Shown: positions 1-9,085, numbered from the stretch's first letter. The stretch: 64,000 bases of DNA from G963664935 sp963664935 (GCA_963664935.2 CAXXSE010000002.1:62001-126000), one strand, 5' to 3'. Translations and numbers: made by a program. Notes: a model not told the origin generated them from the letters alone.

Positions 1-142
1 GGAAATGGCCCATAGAGAACTGGGAATGGATCTTTTGAAAAGGGTCGAAGCTGACTTGCAGGAATTGGCGGTTGTGGAGCAGTTTCCAAAAATGGAAGGA
101 AGACAAATGGTAATGGTGCTCGCGCCAAATAAAAATAAATAA
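1..142 (+). CDS. infC: Translation initiation factor IF-3, C-terminal end (partial)
   Basis: The reading frame is open from the window edge (first full codon at base 2) and ends in TAA at 140-142. The 46 residues read like the IF-3 C-terminal domain: the stretch AHRELGMDLLKRVEADL, then the EQFPKMEGRQMVMVLAP motif and a basic tail. IF-3 binds the 30S subunit and controls initiation fidelity. The next genes are rpmI and rplT, the classical infC-rpmI-rplT order. The gene start lies outside the window. Confidence 0.95.
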   Translation, partial: EMAHRELGMDLLKRVEADLQELAVVEQFPKMEGRQMVMVLAPNKNK

Positions 143-400
143 AGTAACTCATCATCTTACGGCTTATTTTCGCGATTACAGCGTAAAAAAACGTCTGGAA
201 CGTCTTTGAACAACTACAAGCTGTCGCAACGCGTTTGGTTGTCGACGATTTATATCGTCTAACAGACGTAATTATTTAGGGTGCGGGGTACTAGTAAACT
301 CGGTGCTTTCTACTCGTGTTCACAGAAATAAACCACAATTTCAACAGCCGCTGGGTTATACTGGGCAGTTACACAATAAATTGCATCAAGAGAGTTTAAA
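143..400 (+). promoter_or_regulatory. infC-rpmI intergenic leader
   Basis: This 258-base gap holds no convincing gene. In related operons ribosomal protein L20 represses rpmI-rplT by binding a structured leader in this position, so an L20 leader is expected here. I did not derive a pseudoknot from the sequence, so the regulatory role is inferred from position only. Confidence 0.3.
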
Positions 401-598
401 ATGCCAAAGATAAAGACCAATCGTGGAGCCGCAAAACGTTTTAAGCGGACTGCATCGGGGCGGTTTAAGTGTGGTCAATCCCACCGTCGTCATATATTGA
501 CTAAAAAAACCACCAAAAGAAAAAGACAATTGAGGAAAGCAACTACCCTGCATGCTGCGGATACTCGAAGTGCGGCGCGGATGCTTCCTTACAGTTAA
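401..598 (+). CDS. rpmI: 50S ribosomal protein bL35
   Basis: The 65-residue protein is very basic and starts MPKIKTNRGAAKRFKRT, the typical bL35 opening, followed by the HRRHILTKKT core. Length equals that of the family (64-66 residues). It is a structural protein of the large ribosomal subunit. It lies between infC and rplT, 30 bases upstream of rplT, and is probably translated from the same mRNA. A purine-rich stretch (AAGAGAG) precedes the ATG. Confidence 0.97.
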   Translation: MPKIKTNRGAAKRFKRTASGRFKCGQSHRRHILTKKTTKRKRQLRKATTLHAADTRSAARMLPYS

Positions 599-628
599 CA
601 ACTATAATTATAATCTGGAGAGAAATAT

Positions 629-979
629 ATGCCGAGAGTCAAACGTGGCGTTACCGCGCGAGCGAGGCACAAAAAAGTTTTAAAGCAAGCCAAAGGCTAC
701 TATGGGGCGCGTAGCCGTGTATATCGTGTAGCAAAACAGGCCGTCATTAAGGCAGGCCAATACGCCTATCGCGATCGGAGGCAGAGAAAACGCCAGTTTC
801 GGGCACTATGGATTGTCAGGATCAATGCCGCTGCTCGGCAATGCGGACTATCTTATAGCCGTTTTATGAACGGGCTGAAAAAAGCTTCAATCGACATTGA
901 TCGAAAAATATTAGCGGATCTTGCCGTCCATGATAAAGAAGGCTTCGCGGAACTGGCGCGCTTAGCGCAATCCAGCTGA
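629..979 (+). CDS. rplT: 50S ribosomal protein bL20
   Basis: The protein has 116 residues (family 116-119), begins MPRVKRGVTARARHKKVLK and carries the conserved GYYGARSRVYR and YAYRDRRQRKRQFRALWI segments. bL20 binds 23S rRNA early in large-subunit assembly and in many bacteria represses its own operon. The ATG is preceded by a good Shine-Dalgarno sequence (GGAGAG). The gene is followed by a hairpin and then pheS. Confidence 0.97.
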   Translation: MPRVKRGVTARARHKKVLKQAKGYYGARSRVYRVAKQAVIKAGQYAYRDRRQRKRQFRALWIVRINAAARQCGLSYSRFMNGLKKASIDIDRKILADLAVHDKEGFAELARLAQSS

Positions 980-988
980 ATTCAATGG

Positions 989-1018
989 GTGATGGGAAGC
1001 CCTCTTTCTTCCCGTCAC
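989..1018 (+). terminator. Hairpin between rplT and pheS
   Basis: Eleven-base arms (989-999 and 1008-1018) pair with one G-T mismatch around an 8-base loop. No T-run follows directly, so it may be an attenuator or mRNA-processing structure for pheST rather than a full terminator. In E. coli pheST is attenuation-controlled; I did not find a clear Phe-rich leader peptide here. Confidence 0.4.
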
Positions 1019-1055
1019 GTGTCAGCCAATCCTCATCACAAAAAGGGTTTTATCG

Positions 1056-2075
1056 GTGACAACTTCTGTTGAAGAAGTACTTGCGCGGGCAATCGAAAAG
1101 CTTAGTCAGGCTCGGGATCTAAGCCAATTGGAACAGCTAAGGGTTGAGTATCTTGGCAAAAAGGGTGTTTTCACGCTTGAAATGAAGACCTTGGGGAAAC
1201 TTCCGGCGGATCGGCGCCCCGTGGTTGGACAGGTCATAAACAGTGCGCGAAAAAGCTTTCAAACTGAGCTTGATTCGCGAAAGGTTAGTTTGCAACAGTC
1301 CTTGTTGGAAAAACGCCTTGCTTCGGAAACCATCGACGTTACCCTTCCGGGTAGAAATAAACGGACGGGTGGTTTGCATCCGGTGACTTCAACGCTACGG
1401 AGGATTTCGCGAATCTTTTCCACGGTCGGATTCGAAACCGTCGAAGGTCCGGAAATTGAAGATGACTACCACAATTTTGAAGCCTTAAATATACCCGAGC
1501 ATCATCCCGCACGGGCAATGCACGATACTTTTTATTTTGATAAGCATACCTTATTAAGGACCCATACCTCACCTGTTCAGGTTCGGGTTATGGAAAAACA
1601 ACCGCCTCCCTTAAAGGTTATCGCGCCCGGAAGAGTTTACCGGTGCGATTCGGATCTTACTCACACGCCGATGTTCCATCAGGTTGAAGGCTTTTTAGTC
1701 GATACCGATGTCAGCTTTACCGATTTAAAAGGCGTGTTATACGAATTTTTAAGCGCGTTCTTTGAAAAAGATATGCGCTTACGGTTTAGGCCTTCCTATT
1801 TCCCTTTTACCGAACCTTCCGCGGAAGTGGATATCGAATGCGTGATGTGTGGAGGAGAGGGTTGCCGGGTATGTAGCCAAAGTGGGTGGTTGGAGGTGCT
1901 CGGCTGTGGAATGATTCATCCGCAAGTATTTAAATTCGTGAATATAGATAACGAAAAATTTACCGGATTTGCGTTTGGGATGGGGGTTGAACGGCTCGCC
2001 ATGCTTCGATACGGCATCAACGATTTGCGGCTGTTTTTCGATAACGATTTAAGATTTTTAAAGCAGTTTAATTAA
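1056..2075 (+). CDS. pheS: Phenylalanyl-tRNA synthetase alpha subunit
   Basis: At 339 residues it matches the family length. The N-terminal ~85 residues are the coiled-coil arm. The class II catalytic core follows with motif 1 (GGLHPVTSTLRRI), motif 2 (PGRVYRCDSDLTHTPMFHQV) and motif 3 (GFAFGMGVERLAMLRYG). It charges tRNA-Phe in an alpha2-beta2 complex with PheT. The start is a GTG at 1056; no ATG fits the N-terminus. A CxxC-type insertion (VMCGGEGCRVC) lies before motif 3, as in many bacterial PheS. pheT follows after 9 bases. Confidence 0.97.
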   Translation: MTTSVEEVLARAIEKLSQARDLSQLEQLRVEYLGKKGVFTLEMKTLGKLPADRRPVVGQVINSARKSFQTELDSRKVSLQQSLLEKRLASETIDVTLPGRNKRTGGLHPVTSTLRRISRIFSTVGFETVEGPEIEDDYHNFEALNIPEHHPARAMHDTFYFDKHTLLRTHTSPVQVRVMEKQPPPLKVIAPGRVYRCDSDLTHTPMFHQVEGFLVDTDVSFTDLKGVLYEFLSAFFEKDMRLRFRPSYFPFTEPSAEVDIECVMCGGEGCRVCSQSGWLEVLGCGMIHPQVFKFVNIDNEKFTGFAFGMGVERLAMLRYGINDLRLFFDNDLRFLKQFN

Positions 2076-2084
2076 AAGCAATAC

Positions 2085-4460
2085 ATGAGGATTAGTGAGG
2101 CCTGGCTAAGGGAAAGCGTCAATCCTGATATTAAAACCCCGGAATTGGTGGACCAGTTAACCATGGCTGGACTGGAGGTTGATGGAGTGGACCCGGTAGC
2201 TGGTGATTTTGACGGTATCGTGGTGGGTGAAGTACTGGAGGTCAAGCCGCATCCTAATGCTGATCGACTTAGCGTGTGTCAAGTGGCTATTGGCGTGGAC
2301 AAGCCACTTCAGATTGTCTGCGGCGCTCCTAATGTTCACGAAGGTATGCGCGCGCCCACGGCTCTGATTGGCGCGATTCTACCCGGTAATTTTCGCATTA
2401 AGAATTCAAAGTTAAGAGGCGAGGAATCGTTCGGGATGCTTTGTTCTCAGAAGGAATTGGGTTTGAGCGAAGACGCGGAGGGATTGATGGAACTCCCTGG
2501 CGATGCCCCCGTGGGGAATAATATTCGTGATTATTTAAAATTAGACGATTCGATCATTGACATTGACCTGACACCCAACCGCGCCGATTGTCTAAGTGTT
2601 GAAGGTGTGGCTCGTGAGGTGGCGGTATTGAACCGTCTTGATTGGAAAGTTCCGGGTTTGAAAGAAACCGTGGTCTCCCATCGGCAAACTTTGCCGGTTC
2701 GGGTAGAGGCGCCGGAAGCGTGTCCTCGATATTTGGGAAGATTGATACAAGGGGTTGATCCCATCGCGAAAACTCCAATTTGGATGAAAGAGCGTTTAAG
2801 GCGGTCAGGACTTCGATCATTGGGGCCGCTTATCGATGTCACCAACTATGTGCTGCTTGAACTTGGTCAACCGTTGCATGCATTTGATTACTCAAAAATC
2901 GATGGAGAAATCGTTGTTCGTTATGCTTACGAACAAGAAAAACTTTTGTTATTAAACGATCAAGAAATTACACTCGACAGTGACATGCTCGTTATTGCAG
3001 ACAAAAGTAGAGCGTTGGCATTAGCGGGGATTATGGGTGGGAGTAGTTCGGCTGTAAGCAACGATACGCAAGAGATTTTTTTAGAATGCGCGTTTTTTTC
3101 TCCCACCTCGATTATGGGTAAATCGCGGCGATACGGGTTGCATACCGATTCGTCGCACCGTTTCGAACGTGGAGTAGACCCCGAATTGCAGCGGCGCGCG
3201 ATTGAGCGTGCTACGGGATTGATCGTGTCGATCGCGGGCGGCCGGGCGGGCCCAATTGTTGAGGCAAAAGATGCGAGTACTTTACCTCAGCGTCAACCTA
3301 TTCCGTTAAGGGCGGAACGCGCCGAAAAGGTTCTAGGGGTAGCCTTCAACGATGTTGAAATTGAAGATATTTTTCAACGTATGGGCATGTGTGTTGAGGG
3401 GAAGGAGGGGCTTTGGTCGGTGACGCCTCCAAGCTTTCGATTTGATATTTCGATTGAGGCCGACCTTATTGAAGAATTGGGAAGAATTTACGGATACGAT
3501 AAGCTTCCTCGCAGCCATCTTTTAATGCATGCCGAACTGGGAAAAGATTCGGAAAAGAAACTGAGTTTGGATCGCTTAAAAGATGTTTTGGTCGATCGGG
3601 ATTATCAGGAGGCCATTACTTTTAGTTTCGGCGACGAAAATCTTCTGACAAAGCTGGCGCCGGAATACAAACCTATCCCAATTGAAAATCCGATTTCCTC
3701 CGGGCTTTCAATGATGCGGACTAATCTGTGGGCTGGCCTGTTATTGGCGGCGCAGTGGAATATGAATCACCAGCAGGAAAGAATTCGTTTTTTTGAAAGC
3801 GGGCTGGTTTTTTTAAAAGATAACGATGAAATTCAACAGAAAAAGCGAATAGCGGGCTTAGTCACAGGGGCTGTCTCTGCCGAGCAATGGTCGGACAAAC
3901 CGCGCTTGGTGGATTTTTACGATATTAAAGCAGACCTTGAGTCAGTACTGGATTTAACAAAGCAGGATTTTAGCATTTCCCCGGCAAAGCATCCGGCCTT
4001 GCATCCGGGGCAGACCGCTCAGGTATTGTCGAACGGGGGCGAGCACGTTGGATGGTTCGGTATGTTGCACCCCGGTTTGCAAAAAGAGTTGGGATTTGAA
4101 AATCCCGTTTTTCTTTTTGAACTCGATTGCCAAGGGATTTTGGATCGTCGTCTTCCGGCTTTTAAGGCGTGCTCAAAATTTCCTTGGGTTCGACGAGATT
4201 TAGCGGTGATCGTTGCGGAGAGTGTTTCGGCGGGAAATTTGGTGGATACTATTTCCGATATAAAAAACAATACCTTGTGCGAAATTCTTATTTTTGACGT
4301 GTATCGGGGAGAGGGAGTAGAATCTGGCAAGAAAAGCGTTGCCCTGGGTTTAATCCTGCAGAACGATGAGGCGACGTTAACAGAGCAAAAGATCGATGCT
4401 ATAGTATCTAAGGTATTGAATCGATTAACTGATAAACTTGGTGCAAAGCTGAGAGATTAA
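2085..4460 (+). CDS. pheT: Phenylalanyl-tRNA synthetase beta subunit
   Basis: The 791-residue protein has the full bacterial PheT architecture: N-terminal domain with the EMAP/OB-type tRNA-binding fold (about residues 40-150, VGEVLEVKPHPNADRLSVCQV), the B3/4 editing domain (about 210-380), B5 (about 400-470), the degenerate catalytic core and a C-terminal ferredoxin-like anticodon-binding domain (about 695-790, FPWVRRDLAVIV). It works with PheS. The gene begins 9 bases after pheS and ends 3 bases before ihfA, so the genes are surely co-transcribed. Confidence 0.97.
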   Translation: MRISEAWLRESVNPDIKTPELVDQLTMAGLEVDGVDPVAGDFDGIVVGEVLEVKPHPNADRLSVCQVAIGVDKPLQIVCGAPNVHEGMRAPTALIGAILPGNFRIKNSKLRGEESFGMLCSQKELGLSEDAEGLMELPGDAPVGNNIRDYLKLDDSIIDIDLTPNRADCLSVEGVAREVAVLNRLDWKVPGLKETVVSHRQTLPVRVEAPEACPRYLGRLIQGVDPIAKTPIWMKERLRRSGLRSLGPLIDVTNYVLLELGQPLHAFDYSKIDGEIVVRYAYEQEKLLLLNDQEITLDSDMLVIADKSRALALAGIMGGSSSAVSNDTQEIFLECAFFSPTSIMGKSRRYGLHTDSSHRFERGVDPELQRRAIERATGLIVSIAGGRAGPIVEAKDASTLPQRQPIPLRAERAEKVLGVAFNDVEIEDIFQRMGMCVEGKEGLWSVTPPSFRFDISIEADLIEELGRIYGYDKLPRSHLLMHAELGKDSEKKLSLDRLKDVLVDRDYQEAITFSFGDENLLTKLAPEYKPIPIENPISSGLSMMRTNLWAGLLLAAQWNMNHQQERIRFFESGLVFLKDNDEIQQKKRIAGLVTGAVSAEQWSDKPRLVDFYDIKADLESVLDLTKQDFSISPAKHPALHPGQTAQVLSNGGEHVGWFGMLHPGLQKELGFENPVFLFELDCQGILDRRLPAFKACSKFPWVRRDLAVIVAESVSAGNLVDTISDIKNNTLCEILIFDVYRGEGVESGKKSVALGLILQNDEATLTEQKIDAIVSKVLNRLTDKLGAKLRD

Positions 4461-4463
4461 AAT

Positions 4464-4766
4464 ATGACCTTAACCAAAGCAAATTTAGCCGAACGACTAT
4501 TCGATGATTTGGGCTTGAACAAAAGAGAAGCAAAAGAAATGGTCGAGTTGTTTTTTGAAGAAATCAAATCTTCCCTGGAAAATGGAAGGCAGGTCAAACT
4601 TTCAGGATTCGGCAATTTCGATCTCAGAGATAAAAGCGAACGTCCCGGGAGAAATCCAAAAACGGGTGAAGATATACCTGTAAGCGCACGCCGGGTTGTG
4701 ACTTTCAGGCCGGGTCAAAAACTTAAAGCGCATATTGAAGGTTATGCTCGAACCGAACAACAATAA
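4464..4766 (+). CDS. ihfA: Integration host factor subunit alpha
   Basis: The 100-residue protein is a DNABII nucleoid protein. It has the LAERLFDDLGLNKREAKEMV helical start, the FGNFDLRDKSERPGRNP beta arm with its intercalating proline, and the VVTFRPGQKLK end. The sequence and the position after pheT identify the alpha rather than the beta subunit. IHF bends DNA and assists transcription and site-specific recombination, including integration events like the one in the tRNA gene downstream. Confidence 0.95.
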   Translation: MTLTKANLAERLFDDLGLNKREAKEMVELFFEEIKSSLENGRQVKLSGFGNFDLRDKSERPGRNPKTGEDIPVSARRVVTFRPGQKLKAHIEGYARTEQQ

Positions 4767-5097
4767 CGAATTACCGCCGATCCCGGCGAAGCGATATTTC
4801 ACGATCGGGGAGGTCAGTGAACTTTGCGGTGTGAAACCGCATGTATTACGTTATTGGGAACAGGAATTTCCGCAATTGAACCCAGTGAAAAGGCGAGGCA
4901 ACAGACGATACTATCAACGTCATGATGTATTGATGATCCGGCAAATCAGATCTTTGCTGTATAGCCGGGGATTTACAATCGGTGGTGCTCGCGCTCATTT
5001 AGAGGGTGGCGATGGGCGAGAAGACCTTACACGTAGCAAACAGATTATACGCCAACTATACGGGGAATTAGAGGATTTACTCCAAGTCTTAAAGTAA
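4744..5097 (+). CDS. MerR-family transcriptional regulator next to ihfA
   Basis: The ATG at 4744 overlaps the end of ihfA by 23 bases. The 117-residue product has an N-terminal MerR-type winged helix-turn-helix (YFTIGEVSELCGVKPHVLRY, then the RRYYQRHDVLMI wing) and a short helical tail, with no effector-binding cysteines. A MerR-like gene directly after ihfA is a common arrangement in gammaproteobacteria; its target is not known to me. A TTG at 4735 is an alternative start. Confidence 0.85.
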   Translation: MLEPNNNNELPPIPAKRYFTIGEVSELCGVKPHVLRYWEQEFPQLNPVKRRGNRRYYQRHDVLMIRQIRSLLYSRGFTIGGARAHLEGGDGREDLTRSKQIIRQLYGELEDLLQVLK

Positions 5098-5145
5098 TCC
5101 TGAATCCGTGACCGCACTACGATACAGGGCATAAGCTCTAGGTCT

Positions 5146-5416
5146 CTAGTACTCCGTCAAGGTTATATTGACGGGTTCAGCGTGGCGAGAAGCGGCTAGC
5201 TGCTAGGCGTGTGACCGCAGGACTAGCCGTAGCTCATTCAAGGGAGCACAACAACGCAGATGGCCGCTTATCGTCGCGCCCGGAGGGAGCCTCACAAAAA
5301 CGACACTGCGGCGTTGCTGTCCTTGAAAAGGGCCTGCCATTCCCTACGGACAGCGCCTTGCATTGACGCTTTTGTGAGGCTCTGAACCCGTCAATACAAC
5401 CTTGACGGAGTACTAG
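5146..5416. repeat. MITE-A: 271-bp element with 35-bp terminal inverted repeats
   Basis: Arms 5146-5180 and 5382-5416 are inverted copies with a single mismatch and both end in CTAG. A second internal inverted pair lies near 5289-5302 and 5370-5383 (GAGCCTCACAAAA and its complement), so the whole element can fold into a long structure. It has no convincing coding capacity. A 35-bp relic with the same CTAGTACTCC ends is at 41612-41646. It fills most of the 437-base gap between the merR gene and tRNA-Pro. Confidence 0.75.
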
Positions 5417-5534
5417 TGAAACCGATACCTTGCGCCCTGCTATCCGTATTAAATTCACGGATTCAAGATAATGGGTATTTCCAGCAATCTCGCCGTGGTG
5501 GTATCATTCTCATTCTTTTTTTAAGAGATCTAAA

Positions 5535-5620
<86 letters not shown>

Positions 5621-5675
5621 AAGAGTTAGTTAATTATCCTAGTTACCCGTCCGCTCCATATCATCTTCACCGCCT

Positions 5676-5694
5676 CACTTACCGCTACACTTTT
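5676..5694 (+). repeat. Possible integrase arm-type site, left copy
   Basis: A 19-base sequence (CACTTACCGCTACACTTTT) occurs here, 56 bases inside attL, and again at 39567-39585, about 125 bases inside attR and just upstream of the integrase start. Identical short repeats near both ends of an island fit arm-type integrase binding sites; this is inference. Confidence 0.45.
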
Positions 5695-5752
5695 GTCATT
5701 GCTTGAAGCGAAATTTTGCGGATAAGAGCCCTTAATACCTGAGTGCGTTTTT

Positions 5753-6454
5753 ATGTCCCGGCCCGATTGGAGAAATGCATCGGATTATGAGTTCGGAGAA
5801 ATATCCGATCTATATTGGGCCTGGGAATTTCTGAGACGCAATTCGAAATATCAGGAAGACTGGAAGTTTGAGTTTGACTGTAGCTTACAAGCCAATAAGG
5901 ATTTGTTTCAACGTAGCAGCCATTACTACGATGAGATTATTCCCGGAGAAGTGTCGGGATCAAAAGGACGGACATATTATTTCGAAACTTACGGCATTTA
6001 TACTCTCCCCAACCCGGATATTTCCCGTCCACAGCACATCACGATAGAGCCTGCCTATGGGCAAATTCGCGTCCGAGAAAAAGATGGTTTAGGTAAAGAA
6101 TCGATGATTTTATACAAAAACCAAGCTGCGATTACCTTTGATTTATCGGTTCCCATAAAACCCCAACTGAAAAAAGCGACTGAAAAAATTGAGTCTATGC
6201 GCGAAAAATATGGCGTAGATGATTCTGAAAAATCCATTCGACGGCAACAACAAAACTTATATTCCAAGTATTTGAGGCTGCTTGATGGAAAATTGGCTGG
6301 CGCAGATAATAAAACTTTAGCCAAAGTTGTTTTTCATTGGATTGATAATGGCTACCCTGCTTTTAAGGGATCTAATCGGGTACGTGACAGTTTGGCCGCT
6401 GCCAACAAACTTGTAGAACTTAAATACCGTTTCCTAGCCCACGGGCATTGTTAA
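5753..6454 (+). CDS. DUF6499-like protein (unknown function)
   Basis: First gene of the island. The 233-residue protein begins MSRPDWRNASDYEF and continues with WAWEFLRRNSKYQED, the pattern of the N-terminal DUF6499 region seen in many proteins of integrative elements. The C-terminal half is charged and helical (residues 135-233) and may be a DNA-binding or DUF2285-like part; I cannot confirm that. No catalytic motif is visible. It is transcribed toward the alpA-like gene. A regulatory role is only a guess. Confidence 0.7.
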   Translation: MSRPDWRNASDYEFGEISDLYWAWEFLRRNSKYQEDWKFEFDCSLQANKDLFQRSSHYYDEIIPGEVSGSKGRTYYFETYGIYTLPNPDISRPQHITIEPAYGQIRVREKDGLGKESMILYKNQAAITFDLSVPIKPQLKKATEKIESMREKYGVDDSEKSIRRQQQNLYSKYLRLLDGKLAGADNKTLAKVVFHWIDNGYPAFKGSNRVRDSLAAANKLVELKYRFLAHGHC

Positions 6455-6549
6455 TTACCACGAAATTAGCGCGCCGCTAATATCCCTTATCTTTTTTTCT
6501 TTACTGCCCCGATGATGGCACCGTGTTTTATACAAAAGCAAGGTGCCCC

Positions 6550-6789
6550 ATGCAAAACCGCAAGAGAAACCGCATCCTCCGAAAAACAGAGGTCATCAAG
6601 GCGACCGGACACTCATCCTCAACTATCGATCGCAAGGAAAAAGCCGGACAATTCCCGCAACGAATTAAATTAGGGCCAAATTCTGTCGGCTGGTGGGATG
6701 ATGAGGTTTACGAACACCTGGAATCTTTGAATCGTGGTGGGTGCGATGCGCCGGAAGCAGCGATCAAAGCTAGGAGCCGTGGGAGATGA
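6550..6789 (+). CDS. AlpA-family phage/satellite regulator
   Basis: With the ATG at 6550 the product has 79 residues and the AlpA/excisionase-type helix-turn-helix: ILRKTEVIKATGHSSSTIDR, then the FPQRIKLGPNSVGWWDDEV segment typical of AlpA. AlpA proteins activate excision or integrase genes of P4-like satellites. An upstream in-frame start at 6523 would add nine residues without family similarity. Its last four bases (ATGA) overlap the next gene. Confidence 0.85.
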   Translation: MQNRKRNRILRKTEVIKATGHSSSTIDRKEKAGQFPQRIKLGPNSVGWWDDEVYEHLESLNRGGCDAPEAAIKARSRGR

Positions 6790-6986
6790 AGGGGCCTCAA
6801 GATGCGCCCCGGCCGGGAACCGGGGCACGATGCCCAAATTGCGGCATCGGGTTTGATCGACGATTTTCAAGACAGGGCTATTGTAGGGCTTGTTGGCTTT
6901 GGATTCAATCGTATCGATTCGTCAAAGCCGCGAATTTTCTAACGCGGCCTCCAATGGATAGGGGGCGCTATGCAACCCATCGATAA
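6786..6986 (+). CDS. Small zinc-ribbon protein
   Basis: The 66-residue product has two cysteine pairs (CPNCG near residue 16 and CRAC near residue 33) that can bind one zinc. It is joined to both neighbours by overlaps (ATGA with alpA, 17 bases with the primase-like gene), which supports translation. I do not recognise a family; comparable small zinc proteins precede primase genes in satellites. It may be an accessory DNA-binding factor. Confidence 0.6.
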   Translation: MKGPQDAPRPGTGARCPNCGIGFDRRFSRQGYCRACWLWIQSYRFVKAANFLTRPPMDRGRYATHR

Positions 6987-7734
6987 CCTCCTATCGCGCC
7001 TGGATCGCGTCAAATTAACCGGCAATCAAAGATGGTTGGCCAGATGCCCAGCCCATGGCGATAAAAATCCGTCGCTTTCGTTAAGGGAAACTACGGATGG
7101 TCGGATTCTATTGCATTGTTTTAGTGGTTGCATACCATCTGAAATTCTCTATTCTGTTGGTCTAAAATTAGGCGATCTTTTCAACGACAATCAAATCGGA
7201 CTATGGCAGGCCAGCGGGCCATTTCGCGAAGCAATCGAATGGTCATATGCTGTCAATCTGATTGCGAATTACGATCAACGTCAAGGCGTTTCACATTCTG
7301 ACGGAGATCTGCAAACTATTGCAAAAGCGGTGGATATATTGGGCGAAATCCCAATGCCACCGAAACCGCAAGGCAAACCAAAACTAGCCCCATTTGCCAA
7401 ACAATTAGCGGATCGTCAACGGTATAACAATCGTCCATTTCTGGTGATCGTCTGCATTGGTATTAACGCATGGGATCGCGCCAAAAATTGGTCGGAATCC
7501 AAAAACGATATTGTTGGTTTGGTGTTGCCAGACTGTTGGCCTGAGTTCTACATCTGGCCCGTTGATGGCTGCACGGTGATCATTGAAAGGGATTTAGCGC
7601 CAGGGGATGAGGTGATCGTAAATCTTGTTAAATGCCTGCTAAGCGCCGGAGCGTGGCGCGTAATTGTCCAGCCTGTTAGCGGTGAGTTTGAAAGGATTTA
7701 TTGTGGATTAAAGGAGGTCAGAAATGCTGCTTAG
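6970..7734 (+). CDS. Primase-like protein with CHC2 zinc domain
   Basis: The N-terminal 60 residues hold a CHC2-type zinc finger: RCPAHGDKNPSLSLRE, then LLHCFSGC (C, H, C, C ligands), as in phage and plasmid DNA primases. The remaining ~190 residues show no obvious polymerase catalytic triad, only a weak TOPRIM-like segment near the C-terminus (VIIERDLAPGDEV). At 254 residues it is short for a stand-alone primase. It overlaps the downstream ATPase gene by 11 bases, and the two probably form the primase-helicase replication pair of the element. Confidence 0.75.
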   Translation: MQPIDNLLSRLDRVKLTGNQRWLARCPAHGDKNPSLSLRETTDGRILLHCFSGCIPSEILYSVGLKLGDLFNDNQIGLWQASGPFREAIEWSYAVNLIANYDQRQGVSHSDGDLQTIAKAVDILGEIPMPPKPQGKPKLAPFAKQLADRQRYNNRPFLVIVCIGINAWDRAKNWSESKNDIVGLVLPDCWPEFYIWPVDGCTVIIERDLAPGDEVIVNLVKCLLSAGAWRVIVQPVSGEFERIYCGLKEVRNAA

Positions 7735-8974
7735 CAACGAAGAGATGCAGGAATCGATTCGAAAAGACCGGGTAGATTCGGGCGATGCAAGCCATCGGTC
7801 AATTTTACGGACCATCAATGCGTCTACGGTAAGCCCTCGGCCAATAGATTGGCTGTGGCCTGGGTATATCGCGCTGGGGAAGTTGACTTTAGTTGCTGGT
7901 GATCCAGGCCTTGGTAAATCCATATTGACCGCTGCGCTGGCCTCTCATGTCTCCAATGGGTCCGCGTGGCCGGTCAGTGGCGCGGAATGCCCCAAAGGCT
8001 CGGTAGTCATGGCCTCGGCGGAAGACGATTTAGCGGACACAATCAGGCCACGTTTAGATGCCGCTGGCGCGGACGCTGAAAAAATTGAGGTTGTGGATTT
8101 TATTAACGAAGAGGATTCTGATGGGAAAATAATTCGAAGGCCGTTTTCTTTGAAAACGGACATTCCGGCTTTGGATGAGGTCGTTGTCGGTATTTCTGAT
8201 TGCCGCTTACTCACCATCGATCCAATCTCCGCATACTTGGGTGGCACGGATTCACACAAAAACTCTGATATCCGGTCGTTGCTGATGCCGCTGGCCGATT
8301 TGGCGCAAAAACACCGAGTAGCGATAGTTGCGGTCACCCACTTAAATAAAGGTGGCGGTAATGCGATGTATCGGGCTATGGGATCGTTGGCGTTTATCGC
8401 GGCTGCACGTGCGGCATTTGCGGTAACCAAAGACCAAGAGGATCCGTCCAGGCGTTTATTTCTGCCGATAAAAAATAATTTAGGTAATGATAGTGATGGT
8501 TTCGGTTATTCAATCCTGACGGCGGGAAATGACGCGCCGTATATCGCATGGGAGTCCGAGCCAGTGAGTGTGTCCGTGGACGAAGCTTTAGCCCCTGGGC
8601 TAGAAGAGGATGCTCCAGCGGTTAACGCTGCGGAAAACTTTTTATTGACTGAGCTCACCAATGGACCAGTCAAAACAAAGGATCTGCAAAAAGCCGCTAA
8701 GGACACCGGTATCTCGTGGAGGACTATTGAGCGTGCAAAAACCAAATTGTGTATTGAGGCACGGAAACGTCATTTTGATGGTTTTTGGGAATGGTCGATT
8801 CCTTTCAACATAAAACCATTCGACAGGTCAACCCAAAGCGATACGAAGACCGCCAAATTAGAGTCGTCCAAATACCTTGGCGGAGATGTCGGTCTTCGTG
8901 GCGGAGATCGGCACACACGAAGACCTCCACGAAGACCGCGAAGACCGCCAAGGTTTTGGGACTGGCGGAGATGA
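7724..8974 (+). CDS. RepA-like RecA-fold ATPase (AAA_25 type)
   Basis: The 416-residue protein carries a Walker A motif (AGDPGLGKSILTAALAS, about residues 65-81), a following PKGSVVMASAEDDL block and a Walker B-like segment (CRLLTIDPISAYLGG). This is the pattern of RSF1010 RepA-like hexameric helicase ATPases (AAA_25). The C-terminal part has a winged-helix-like stretch (residues 300-350) and ends in an Arg-rich low-complexity tail encoded by GAAGACC-type repeats. It probably acts as replicative helicase or regulator with the primase-like protein. Confidence 0.85.
   Translation: MLLSNEEMQESIRKDRVDSGDASHRSILRTINASTVSPRPIDWLWPGYIALGKLTLVAGDPGLGKSILTAALASHVSNGSAWPVSGAECPKGSVVMASAEDDLADTIRPRLDAAGADAEKIEVVDFINEEDSDGKIIRRPFSLKTDIPALDEVVVGISDCRLLTIDPISAYLGGTDSHKNSDIRSLLMPLADLAQKHRVAIVAVTHLNKGGGNAMYRAMGSLAFIAAARAAFAVTKDQEDPSRRLFLPIKNNLGNDSDGFGYSILTAGNDAPYIAWESEPVSVSVDEALAPGLEEDAPAVNAAENFLLTELTNGPVKTKDLQKAAKDTGISWRTIERAKTKLCIEARKRHFDGFWEWSIPFNIKPFDRSTQSDTKTAKLESSKYLGGDVGLRGGDRHTRRPPRRPRRPPRFWDWRR
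8880..8965 (+). repeat. GAAGACC-type low-complexity repeat at the ATPase C-terminus
   Basis: Units such as cgaagacc, cgcgaagacc and the opposite-sense ggtcttcg recur in this stretch. All three + frames are open across it and give R/P-rich, H/E/D-rich or K/T-rich peptides. The frame that ends at 9086 (starting 8877) could be a read-on or frameshift extension; I favour the 8974 stop for the ATPase. Confidence 0.5.
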
Positions 8975-9085
8975 TTTAGCCACCATGGAGGTAGATGACG
9001 GAAAATTACCGGCGCTACACGATTTAGACCAAACGGACGGTGTGGACGCTAAAAGCCCTACTGAATCTAACTGGGGTGAGATCTG

